Positions 10,771-25,643 of a DNA stretch of 64,000 nt are shown piece by piece. This stretch comes from Cochliopodium minus (taxonomy: Eukaryota; Discosea; Himatismenida; Cochliopodiidae). The DNA lies in contig JAMYWO010000171.1 in NCBI GenBank assembly GCA_024220525.1, positions 25,633 to 89,632 on the forward strand, given 5' to 3'. Every line of letters starts with the position of its first letter. Positions within the stretch are counted from its first letter, which is position 1. The notes below the pieces were generated by a model, which worked only from the letters and a program-made list of their open reading frames with translations, searched no databases and was not told the DNA's origin. Position numbers and translations under genes: made by a program.

Positions 10771-10978
10771 TTTTATAATTTCCTATTTTGGGCACAATTA
10801 TTCATTAAGAAATGTTTATATTTGGATCCATATTCCTTACTTGTTTATATAAAAAATATATATGAATAAATATAAAAAACAGATGTAACTTGAATTTTTT
10901 TTTTTTTCATTTATTTTAAAAAAGGGATAATTAAATAATTAAAAATAAAATTGAAGAAAAAGAAGAAAATAATTTTTT
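10771..10978. promoter_or_regulatory. Divergent promoter region, ERCC4 / TPT transporter
   Basis: 208 bp between two head-to-head start codons. It contains a T tract near 10895-10910 and an A/T-only stretch before the plus-strand ATG. No known binding site is recognised. Confidence 0.35.
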
Positions 10979-12082
10979 ATGTATTCAAGCTATTTTTGGT
11001 TATCACTATGGTTTTTGCTCAATATAGCATTAACACTGATGAATAAGGCAGTATTCAAAATATGGAGATTCCCATTCCCAATTACACTGAGCTTGATTCA
11101 TATGCTATTCACTTCAATATTTTCATCGTTATTTTTGGAGTATAAAGATAAATTCTCGGCAAAGGTAGATAGGAATTTCTATATCAAAATCTTCTTGTTC
11201 TCTGTGTTATTTTGTGCAAATATATTATTTGGAAATTATAGTCTATTTCTTGTACACGTATCATTGGTTCAAATAACAAGGAGCACCATTCCTGGGATCA
11301 CAATGATACTTTCAATATTCATTCTTCACAAGAGATATTCGATCAATTACATACAGGGGATTGTGTTGGTGGTGATCGGAGTAGGGATATCATCCTATGG
11401 AGGAACTGAAGTAACCGCTGTTGGATTGATAATCACTCTTCTTGTATGTTTTTTATCCTCACTCAAAGGTGTAGCCTCATCTGCTCTATTAGGTAAACCA
11501 TTCTTTTAATAAAATTTTTAATTAAAAAAAGAAAAAAAATTAATCCTAAAAATATTGAATATTATAATGATTTATTTTTGTATCAAATGATTTTTTCTTA
11601 AACGAAAAAGAGTACAAAATTGAACCGATTCAATTTTCTCAAATGATGTCCATTTCAAGCATGTTCCAAATGCTCATCTTTTCTTATTTGTCAGGAGAAC
11701 TCCACGAAATAATGAGCACTAGAAAATATCATACTTGGGTTTATGCTCTCATTTTAACAGTGAATGGAACGTTGGCTTTCTTATTGAATTTGGCCAACTT
11801 TTCTTTCATCAAACAAAGTTCTGCTTTGTCTTTAACTGTTGCTGGAAATATGAAACATATTGCTACTATTGCTCTTTCTTTCATTTTCTTTGAATCTCAA
11901 GTATCACATCTTGCTCTTATAGGTACTTTTGTTGCAATCCTTGGCGCTGTTTTGTATGGAATCACGGAGGTAATTTTTTCTTTTTCTCTTTTGAATTTTC
12001 ATCTTTTAATTACTTTCATTTCAAACTTTATTAGTATAAGGAAAAAACAAAGCCTAAAGAAAGTAACAACACTCTCATATAA
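10979..12082 (+). CDS. TPT/SLC35-type nucleotide-sugar or triose-phosphate translocator
   Basis: Three exons, 10979..11492, 11611..11969 and 12035..12082, giving 306 residues, the usual size for this family. About ten hydrophobic segments are visible, starting with FWLSLWFLLNIALTLMNKAV at the N terminus. The pattern with LMNKAVFKIWRFPFPITLSL, then LVQITRSTIPGITMI and later ANFSFIKQSSALSLTVAGNMK is the TPT/SLC35E signature (the Lys-Ser/Thr region before the last helices). The C terminus is a short Lys-rich tail (YKEKTKPKE) facing the cytosol, encoded by the last exon of 48 nt. Family role: antiport of phosphorylated sugars or nucleotide sugars across Golgi/ER or plastid membranes. Substrate cannot be told from sequence. 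Confidence 0.85.
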
Positions 12083-12517
12083 ATCATTCAACAATGATTT
12101 TCTTTGTATAAATTATATTTAAATTAAATTATTAAGCTAAACAATCTTTTTTTTTTTCTCCGTTAAATAAATTGATTAATTCAATCTTTTTGCTTGATTG
12201 TCACATCTATTTTTATCAATTTTAATTTTTTTATTTTCACAGCTTACATAAACTTTATAAAGCTCTAAACAATTTAATCGGAAATAAATTAAAAAGATCC
12301 GAAAGAAAAAGATATTAATTTCTTTCCATAAATCTTATTTTCATAATTCATACAGGTTTTGAAATTAATTACTTTTCAATTCATATTTCCCAAAATGGTA
12401 CTTTGTTCAAATAAAACCATTGTTCAAAAAAGAAGTGAAATATATAAAAAAAAAAATAAAAATAAAAAATCGATTTTGGAAAGAAGATCTAATTTTGCAT
12501 AATACTTTGATAACAAA
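12083..12517. other. Intergenic, no gene seen (435 bp)
   Basis: Between the transporter stop and the FHA-AAA start, both on the plus strand. AT-rich with several T tracts (12148-12159) and an A tract shortly before the next ATG (12449-12468). It must hold the FHA-AAA promoter. No ORF or RNA gene is recognised. Confidence 0.5.
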
Positions 12518-16734
<4,217 letters not shown>

Positions 16735-16872
16735 ACATATTTTCTATCAAAGTTTCATTCTTTAAACAAATTTGTTAATACTTTCATTAAAAAAAAAAAT
16801 ATTTTTTTTTTTGAAGATATTATTATATTTTTTTATTTTTTATAAATTAAATTTCAAAAACAAAATTTCTTT

Positions 16873-18261
16873 TCAAAAAATTTTCCAAATTCCCAAAAAA
16901 TAAGCAGTTCTAATTCTTATCATATCCCTTGTCATTTCAATGGTAGCATTGAGAGGAGACAGCTTACTACCCTCAATTTCTTTCCAATCAACACCAACCT
17001 CACTAATGGGAATTCTAAATTGTTGAGCCAAGAACAAAAGTTCGACATCAAAAGCAAAACGTTCGATATGTTGATTCAAAATCAATTTTTCAGCACACTT
17101 TCTTGTAAAAAGTTTAAAACCGCATTGTGTATCTTTAATACCTTGTACTCCTACAAATTTAACGATTTGGTGAAAACCCCATGCAAGAAATCTTCTGTGC
17201 AATTTTCTTTCAACTTTGGAATCTTCCAAGTGAGCTCTGGATCCTATTACTAATCCTAATTCTCCTTTTTGAATTTCTTTAATTTTTTTTTCTACTTTTT
17301 CTATGTCAGAAAAGAGTGTTGCTCCGTCTGCGTCAACCATTAATACATATTCTCCTCTTGAATAAAACATACCCTTTTTTTTAAAAAAAGGAAAAGATTA
17401 ATTTGAGATTGAATTTAATTAGACATGTCCAAATATTACAACTTTGTTAGCAATGTTTTTACTAACAAATTTAAACTGTTATAATATTTTTGGACATCCC
17501 TTCTTTTTAATTTAATTTAAAATCTTTTTCAAATATAATCTTCAATTTTGATTATTCATTATAAGTTATGAAAGTTTCTTCATATATTTTTATTATTTGA
17601 AAGAGATTTAATCCATTTTTTAATGGGAAAATGAGTCATCAAAAATATAAATAGGTGTAAAATAAATATATATGAGTGTCATTAATTAATTGTGAAACTA
17701 TGATTTATAGATGGATCAAAGATATGAGAAAAATAGATTCGAATTAAAAATATATTTTCATTTTTTATTACTCTCCTAACAGCACCACCCTTTCCTCTAT
17801 TCTGAATCAATTTCAAAAAACGGATGGAGTCAGTTGTTTCTCTCTTGATATATTCCATGGAGACCTGCTCAGTCTTATCTTTGGATCCATCATCACAAAT
17901 GATGATCTCCCAAGTGAATTTTGGATCTTTTAAATTTCTTTGTTTGCAATATTTGAGGGTCTCATTCAACATCTTGGGTAATCTATCTTGTTCATTGTAA
18001 GCTGGTACTACAATCGAGAGATATTTGGTTGGTTTGCTGAAGATTGGCTCGAAATTCACTTGTTCTTCCCTTATTGGATCTCTGAAGGATGTTTCTTGTG
18101 GTTTCCATTGTTGTTTCTTCTTTTCACCAAATAATATTCTAATCACAAACAACTACCAAACAAAATTATTATTTAATTATGTTTATTTATAGACTTACTA
18201 TTGCTATTAATGTTATAATGAATAGAAGAGGGATATCAATGTACCATGGAAATATAATCAT
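16873..18261 (-). CDS. ALG5: Dolichyl-phosphate beta-glucosyltransferase
   Basis: Exons complement(16873..17373, 17772..18152, 18199..18261), 314 residues. The 21-codon first exon plus the next few codons encode an N-terminal membrane anchor (DIPLLFIITLIAI). The GT2 domain follows: SIVVPAYNEQDRLPKML, IIICDDGSKDKTEQ, LIQNRGKGGAVRRG, then VLMVDADGAT with the metal-binding DAD, GSRAHLE, and FDVELLFLAQQFRIP with the acceptor-site motif. Human ALG5 matches throughout. Role: makes dolichyl-P-glucose from UDP-glucose on the cytosolic ER face for N-glycan assembly. The second intron is unusually long (398 nt, 17374-17771) and contains an imperfect inverted repeat. It is convergent with the FHA-AAA gene and divergent from the Sel1-repeat gene. 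Confidence 0.95.
17426..17496. repeat. Imperfect inverted repeat inside the long ALG5 intron
   Basis: The left arm 17426-17450 (TGTCCAAATATTACAAC...TTTGTTAG) pairs with the right arm 17462-17496 (CTAACAAA...TTTTTGGACA), separated by an 11-nt loop. Flanking bases 17407-17420 and 17506-17524 are also roughly inverted (gattgaatttaatt and aatttaatttaaaatc). The hairpin may be a decayed miniature transposon or an intronic structure. Confidence 0.6.
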
Positions 18262-18431
18262 TTTTTTTTTTTCATTTACTAAATCTTCATTCATCACATT
18301 TGAAAAATATATTGATTATTCTTTGTATCCTTTTGTTAATCTTGTTTTCTGTATAATTATACTTATTTTCTCTGTTTAAAAATATATTAAAAAAAAATTG
18401 TTGAAAATTAGTTTTTTAAAGGGGAGTGTAT
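18262..18431. promoter_or_regulatory. Divergent promoter region, ALG5 / Sel1-repeat gene
   Basis: 170 bp between the head-to-head starts. AT-rich; no specific element recognised. Confidence 0.3.
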
Positions 18432-21400
18432 ATGGTAAACCAGATTAAATTTGTTGGTTTATATTACATTTATATTGTTTTTATACTTTAGGATAATGGA
18501 GAATATTTCCTCAAAAATAGAGAAGGAGAAAATAATTTCTTGATATTGGATTCAATAAAATCCTTTATGTTATGTGATTGTGGGAATCTATTGATAGGAG
18601 CGAAAATCTGCAGATTATGCACGAAATCAAAATGCATAATTTGCCACAAAGGGAATAAAGAATGTGAGGAATGTGGAGAAGAAATGGAGGAGAATGACAA
18701 AATAGTATCAAGGATAAACGAATTGAAATGTGAATGTATAACTTGTGGATGTGTTTTGATAGTTCATCATTCTTTCGATCATCCACAAACAAAGGAATCG
18801 CATCAATCTGAGGTTGATATCTCTTTGGAATGTGGAGAATGTGGAGGGAAATACAAATTAAGGAAAAAGGTGATGGAGGGATTGAAATCTCTGCAACATT
18901 TCTTCAACAAAAATCAATTAATGTGCGAAGAAATCAAGGATCTTTCTTTGATTAATGAAAAACTTGATTCAGAAAATAAAAATTTTAAGAAAGAGCATTC
19001 CATTTTCTTGGAAGAGAAAAACAGATTCATTTCTGATATAGAGATGTTCAAAAAAGAATTGGTATTGTCGAATAAGGGAAAGAGCGTTGAAGGTGGAAAC
19101 ATAAATCTGAAGCAAGAAATGATACTCTTCAAGCAAAATTTTAAAACGATCACCAATGAAAATCTTTTTTTGAAACAAGAGAAGCAAAGTTATAAAGAAC
19201 TCGAAAAGAATTTTTCTTTGGAAATAAACAGTCTCAAACAAGAAAAGGATAAAATTCAACAAAAGAATAAAAACATCATCAACGAAAACCAATCTCTCAA
19301 ACAAAAAATAGAAAAATTGACAAAAACAAATCAAAATTTCCACGCAGAGATTCAAAATTTGAAACAAGAAAACACAAAGTTGAAAGAATCCCATAATTCC
19401 CTCAACCAACTTGTGGAAAAACTTCAAAAAGAATTTGTCAGCTTGAGGGATGATGTAAAGAAAGATAACAACCAAAATAAAAATGAGAACAACCAAAATA
19501 AAAAAGGCGGAAATAAAAAGAAAAACAAAAATAAAAAGGAGAATACCACAGAAAATCAATCTCCTCACCCGAAACAAGAAATTTTCTTAGAGGAAATTTT
19601 AATTGACAAAAAAATTAATGAACCTCCAATAAAATTAAAATACAATCCACTCGATAATACACAAACTTCAAAAAAATCACAAAACATTAGTAATTTTTTT
19701 TTCTAATCATTTTTTTTTTAAAATGATTCATTTTCTTCAATTTAGGTGAATCTGTAATTGCATTCAATCATTATTATGGAATAGGATGTCCAATAAACAA
19801 AGAGAAGGCAAGGGAGATGTGTGCCAAACTGGCAGATGTTGAAGATTTGTCAAAAGGAATGGACATGCACTTTAACAAAAGTGAAGAATCAACCAAAAAA
19901 ATAGCCTTGTTTCAAAATTTGATTTTTTTGAACAAAGGGAAAGAGGAAATTTATTATTTCCTCTACTTTATAGGGCTTCTTTACTTTAAAGAAAACTTCT
20001 ATCAAGAATCTATCGACTATTTAAGCATTTCTGCCAAAATGGGAAATTCACAAGCTATGTACCTCCTTTCTGTTGTTTTTGAAAAAGTACAAAACACTGT
20101 CACCATCAAGATTGATCATTACGAAGAACTAAGTAAAATTGTTTTTTTAAAAAAATAATATTTTTTAATATTAAAATTTTTTTTTATCAAAAAAGTTGTC
20201 AAGTTGCTTCAAAAATCAGTGGAACTAGGAAACTACAAATCCATAGTATTTTTTTAGTTTATTTTTCTACTTTATCAATATTCAAAATATAATAATAATA
20301 GAATAGACTAGGTGATATATATCAAGAGGGAAAGTTTGGGACGGAAAGAAATTTAGAAGAATCAATTCGTCTTTACCAAAAAGCATCTGATTTTAACTGC
20401 TCAAAATCTATGATGAATTTAGCGTTAATCTATAAAAAAGGTGGAGATAACATTGTCCAAAAAAATGAAACCCTGTTCCTTCACTATCTCAAAGAAGCTT
20501 ACAAACTTCAAACCCCTTCAGCAATTTATCAATACGCAACTTTTTATTTGAAGGGATTGTATGGTTTTGAGAGAAATGTACAAGAAGCGATTTCCATTCT
20601 AATTTTTTTGTCTAAAAGATTGTATGCTCCTGCTTTCTATCAACTTGGCAAAATACATTTCAACAATAAATATATTGAAAGAGATTTAGAATCTTCAATA
20701 ACTTACTATGAGGGAGCAATAAAGTTGAACCACATAAAATCTTTTCTTAAGCTTTCTTCTATTTATCTCACTGAAAAAAGTATCATCAATGTGAAAAAAG
20801 CAATGGACCTTTTCATATCAGCTTCCAAAATGAACAGTAGTGAAGCTAACTATCTTTTTGGAATGCATCTTATAGAAGGAATATTGATTGATAGAAATTG
20901 TAAAAATTAATTTTTTTTTTTTAAATTAAGAATTTCTTTTAAAAATTATTTTTTTGTTAATTTAGTGGAACTTGGTTTGGAATATTTGAATAAAGCAGCT
21001 GACTTTGGATCTAAAGATTCTTTGTTATTGTAAAAAGCTTTTTCTTTTTTTTTTTTCCGTTTTTTAAATTTTCTCAAAAAAGGCTTGGAACTTTCTATCA
21101 AGAAGGGAGATATGGTATCAAGAAAGACATTAATTTAGCGTTAGAGTATTACAAAAGAGGACACAAATTAAGGGAAGTAGGTTGCATTCATTCTTTGGCT
21201 ACTATTTACACCGAGGGTTGTGATGAAATAAATAAGGATGTGAATTTAGCAATCATTTACCTGAAAGAATTAGCCTATGATTTTGATTCTGATGCAAGTT
21301 TTTATTTATTAGGTTGTCTCTATCAAAACGGAGGAGATGGTGTTGAAAAAAACATTTCTCTTGCACTCGAATATTACAAGAAAGCCGCTGAATTAGGATA

Positions 21401-21837
21401 CAAGGATTCTTACTACAGAATAGCAGTTGTTTATGAAGTAACAAATAAATCTTTTTTTTAATTTGAAAACTTTTTAAATGTTTTTCCAGATTGTAGAGCC
21501 AAAGGATATTCAACAAGCAATTTATTTCTACAAACAATCAATAGAATCACTCAACGATCCAGCTTCGATGCACAACTTGGCAAATATTTACAGGTATGGG
21601 AAGGAAGGGATAGAAAAAGATATTGAACTTTCAATTAAATACTATAAACAAGCTGAAAATCTCAACTTTACTCCCTCGATGTTGTGCCTAGGAATGATCT
21701 ACGAGTGGGGAAGAGAAGGTGTTAAAAAGGATATAATCCTTGCTATTCAATATTATAAAAAAGCAGAGAATTTGGGAAACCAAAAAGCAAAAGAAATTTT
21801 AAAATCACTTGATCAAAGATTAAAGGATCAAAATTAA
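18432..21837 (+). CDS. Cys-cluster, coiled-coil and Sel1-repeat protein (1000 residues)
   Basis: Exons 18432..18434, 18492..19689, 19746..20132, 20196..20245, 20302..20899, 20966..21029, 21083..21437, 21490..21837; 3003 nt, all phases agree. The first exon is inferred to be only the ATG: the second exon is open back to a good acceptor (ttttatactttag) and the only ATG placed to feed it in phase is the one at 18432. If wrong, translation starts at 18567 (MLCDCGN). Residues ~30-140 hold about sixteen Cys in CxC/CxxC pairs (KICRLCTKSKCIICHKG; LECGECGGKY), likely zinc-binding. Residues ~145-370 are a Lys/Glu/Asn coiled coil. The rest is a tandem array of Sel1-like repeats (LGDIYQEGKFGTERNLEESI; LGMIYEWGREGVKKD). 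Sel1 arrays are protein-interaction scaffolds, as in HRD3 or bacterial adaptors. Specific role unknown. Confidence 0.85.
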
Positions 21838-21932
21838 AAATAATTAAAAATAAATAAAATTTAAAGATTAAATTTTTTTTTTCTTTAAAAATTAAATAAT
21901 TATCCAACAAACAAACTGAAATAAAAAAGGGG

Positions 21933-22739
21933 TTATTTCTTTTCTTCTTTTTCATCTTTCTCACTTTTTTCTTCTTTTTCTTCCTTTTCTTTTGTCTCTT
22001 CAGCTATCTCTGACTCTTCTTCAACTTTACCGTGTTTTTCTAAAGTTTTCATATCCTCCATCAAAGCTTCTCTAGCATTTGCAAATTTAGCTTGTATAAA
22101 TTCACTACCACCCACTTCAGGTCTGTTCAATTCAAACAATTTTGTAAATTTCTTTTTTTTTTTTTGTTTACATTTTAAGAATAATACAAGACTTTAAAAA
22201 ACAGATTACTTCTTCTATTTGTACTTTGGTGTATTTTGCATCAAGATCTAAGATTTTGATTGCCTAATTGAATTATTAAATTAATTCATCTTTGATTGAA
22301 GAGATTTTTCTTTATAAATTTTTTTTACTTCCATTTTATCCATCAATATTTTTTTTCCAACAGTAGATTTTAAACCACTTTTCTCAGCATCTTTCCAATT
22401 GAATTAATTTATAAATTTGTTATGTAAATTTATGAGTAGATATGAACTATTAATCTTCAAATTCAAAGAATTGATTGAATAATATCTCAATATTTTCTTA
22501 TATTTGATATATTGATTTAAATAAAGGTGTATACTTTTTCTTCCTGATCTCCATGCAGTTGCAAATGCACCTGAATATAAGTTTTTATTTTGGGTTATAT
22601 CCATAAACAATGATTAAATGAATACTAACCTCCAAATGCTATTGCACCCTTGAAAATAATAACCCTTATAAAATCCTTTTGATGATGATCATGATAAGAA
22701 AATTTAAAGGAAAAAAAAAAAATAATAAAGAAAGACCAT
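21933..22739 (-). CDS. PAM16: PAM16/TIM16 (Magmas), J-like subunit of the mitochondrial import motor
   Basis: Exons complement(21933..22151, 22210..22263, 22329..22390, 22535..22570, 22630..22675, 22737..22739); 139 residues. The order is hydrophobic start (RVIIFKGAIAFGG), AFATAWRSGRKNAEKSGLKS, then a J-like domain without HPD: AIKILDLDAKYTKVQIEEKF followed by TKLFELNRPEVGGSEFIQAK. This is the PAM16 pattern (the GGSFYLQSKV block of other species). PAM16 pairs with PAM18 and restrains its stimulation of mtHsp70 at the TIM23 channel. The first exon, ATG only with donor gtctttc, is inferred from phase and is the weakest part of the model. The C-terminal ~35 residues are a Lys/Glu tail not typical of the family. 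Confidence 0.85.
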
Positions 22740-22891
22740 TTATGTTTTAACTTTTTGATTCTATTTTTTTTTTTTTTATATTTTTTTTTTTGATAGTTTT
22801 TGATTTTTAATTAAAATTATTTTAAAGTTGATGCAGGTAAAAAAAAATTTGAAGATTTTATAAATAGACAAAAAAAAGACTTGTTAAGACG

Positions 22892-25466
22892 TTAATCCTT
22901 ATCTTCATTAGGATTAAGGTCATTAGTAGAAGTTTCCAAATTGGTAGAAAGGGAGCCACTCTGATTATTCACCTCTTCGTTCTCTTTGTTTTTCTCTTCA
23001 TTAGAATCATTCCCTTCCTTATTGGGACTCGCTTCGTCATTGTTTTCGTTGTTTTCGTTGTCATCCTTTGTTTCATCCTTTATTTCTTCATCATTGTCTT
23101 TGGTTTCGTGCCAAGAAAAAGCGAGTTGATCACCAGAAATGGAGTAGAAGGCATTGTTGAAAGCATACTCTGCTTCACCACGTGTGGAAAACCTTGCAAA
23201 CCCATCTTGACCCTCTATCCAAACTTTTTCAATGGTTCCATAATTTTTGAAGTGAGCGAAAAGTTTGCCAGTACTGCTCAAAACTACAGGCAAATTCTCG
23301 ATTTTGATGCAAGAACATCTGTTGTCGAGTTTCATTCTTCTTTTGGTTGGTCTTGATTCTGTGTTTACTTTTTTCTTGGGGATGTTGCTGGTCTCGGAGA
23401 TTTCCTGTATGGGCCTTTTCTTTTCAGTGATTTCTGTTTTTTGGAGAAGTTCTTTGGCTTGTTGCTTGAGGAACTCTTTCTTTTTGGGATCTTTCTCTTC
23501 ATCTGCCATTTTAAGAATATCGTTGATGAGATTGAGCTTTTTCTTGTTATATTCCGCTATTTTAATACTTTCTTCACTAGGGCTCGGTTGTTGGTAAGAA
23601 GTTGTCTCTTTATCCACATTATTATTTTCATTATCATTAGCAACATCCTCTTCATTATTATTATTATTATAGTCATTATTATTAGATTCATCATTCTCAT
23701 TGTTTTGATCTACTTGGTTCAAAGTGTAGGGATCCTCTTGGTTGTTAGAGATGTTGTTAGGTCTGAATTGATCATTTTTGTTCCACCTGATCTTGATGAA
23801 ACGGTTTCCCATGATGGCCTCAGAAGAGCGGTAAGCCTTAAAAGCCTGATCGTTGGAAGAAAAATCAACGATACATTTTCTTTTATTTTCGATTATTTTA
23901 ATGTTTCTTATTTTTCCAAACTTTGAAAAATGCTCGCTTATTTTCGCAATTTCGTTGAGTTCTCTAGGAATATTTTCTACCACCAATGAATTTCTGTTGT
24001 TTTGAAATTTCTTCTTTAGTCCATCATTCCTTCTGGTATTGGTACTGAGTCCAGTATCAAGAGGATTATCTGAAGTGATCATATTTTCACTGTTGGTGTT
24101 GTTTAAATTATTGCTGAAATTTTGATTGTTGAAGTTGTTTTCTTCGTTGTTTTGATTATTGATTTCGTTTGATTGTATTTCATTTGGATTTTTATTGTAT
24201 TGGAATTCATTATTAATATTATTGTTATTGTTTTTATTGTGATATTGATTTTCATTGTTATAATTTCTCATATTATCTATTTCAATCTGGTTTAGATGGG
24301 GATATTGGCAATTAATTCGATGACATGTTCCTTTTTCCGCAAATTCTCTGCAAAATTTTCCCCTATTATAATTATTTCTTTGATAATTGTTATTCATACG
24401 AATATTGGTGGGATTATTAGGATTATTGGGATTATTATTGAAATTATTATTTCTTCTGTTATTATTGTTGTTATAATTATTATTGTTGTCATAATTATCC
24501 CTTGGATTTTTATATTTTTTATTTCCACCAACCCCACCCTGTTTATAATTGGAATTATTGTTAAAATTATTGTTATTATTGTAATTATCCCTTTTGTTTC
24601 TTCTATTGGGTGATCTATCCTGATATTTGTCATCATACCTTTCCTCATCATATCTTTTTCTGGAAGAATGATGATCATCCTTATTCTCTCTGCTATCCCT
24701 TGAAGAATGATAATCTTCCCTATTCTCTCGATTGGAATGATGATGATCTTCACGAGGACTATTATCCTCTCTTCTCTCTTTCTCCCTTTCTATATTTCTG
24801 ATATATTTGAATAAAGTTGATACGAAACTCTGGGTATCTAAATTAAACAAGTATTTGGTTAAAAAATTGGTGTAAATATTAATTTTGTTTGATTTTTTGG
24901 AAATGGATAGAAATATCCACTTAGAATCATGAATAACTTGAAATTCATGATTCAGTTCTCATTAATTTAATAGATAATCTTCTTATTTTGATATAAACAT
25001 CCTTTATAAAGTTATTCATAAGGAATTATCCAATTTTAAATTAAGAGAATTATTTAATCATTGTTTTACATTCATTATAGGCTATGAAACAATATTTATT
25101 TATATTCATAATTAGCAATTAATTAAATAAATAATGATTCATTTATAATTGTGATAATTCTCCATTTGTTTTTGCATTCGAGCTTATTATGAGATTTTGA
25201 AATTATTTTTTTACCATGACCTAAGAATTCTCTCAATTGTTTCACACATTGTTCTTCGAAACTTGTTCCATCAGATTCCATATCATTTTTGAATAAAGTT
25301 ACAACAAATTCTGCGAGTTCTCGTTTTGGTGCATCATTGCTATCAAAAATAAGAAAAATAAATAAAAAATTTTGGGAATAATTCTAGAAAAAGGGAAATA
25401 CGGTAGATTATTCATAATGAAATTTTCAAATGATTTCAAAGTTTCTTCATTAGATAAATCAATCAT
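22892..25466 (-). CDS. RBM26/RBM27-like RNA-binding protein (PWI-like, CCCH finger, two RRMs)
   Basis: Exons complement(22892..24837, 25215..25339, 25402..25466), 711 residues. The first two exons encode the N-terminal helical domain of the RBM26/27 family (ETLKSFENFIMNNLP; KRELAEFVVTLF; CVKQLREFLGHDTQSFVSTL). Next is an Arg/Asp/Ser- and Asn-rich stretch, then one CCCH finger (CREFAEKGTCHRINCQYPH), RRM1 (SLVVENIPRELNEIAKISEH), a coiled segment, RRM2 (CIKIENLPVVLSSTGKLFAH), and an acidic Asn/Asp/Glu tail. In animals RBM26/27 work with the nuclear exosome-targeting PAXT machinery on polyadenylated nuclear RNA; the same role here is inferred. ATG 25466 is the only start that gives the conserved N terminus. 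Confidence 0.88.
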
Positions 25467-25643
25467 CTTGGTTTAGTATAATTTTCTGATCAATTTTTTT
25501 TTATTTTATTTTTATTTTCTATTCTTTTTTTTTTTTGAATTGAATTTTTTGGAATGATTTAAGGGATGGAAAAGGACTTCATTGGAGTTAATTGTTCAAA
25601 ACTCTGTCCAAAGTTTAGAAAATTTTCAAGGTATTGAAATCAA

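Noticed and set aside
18969-19577. 202-codon hydrophobic open frame on the minus strand
   Set aside because: Shadow of the Lys/Glu/Asn coiled coil of the Sel1-repeat gene.
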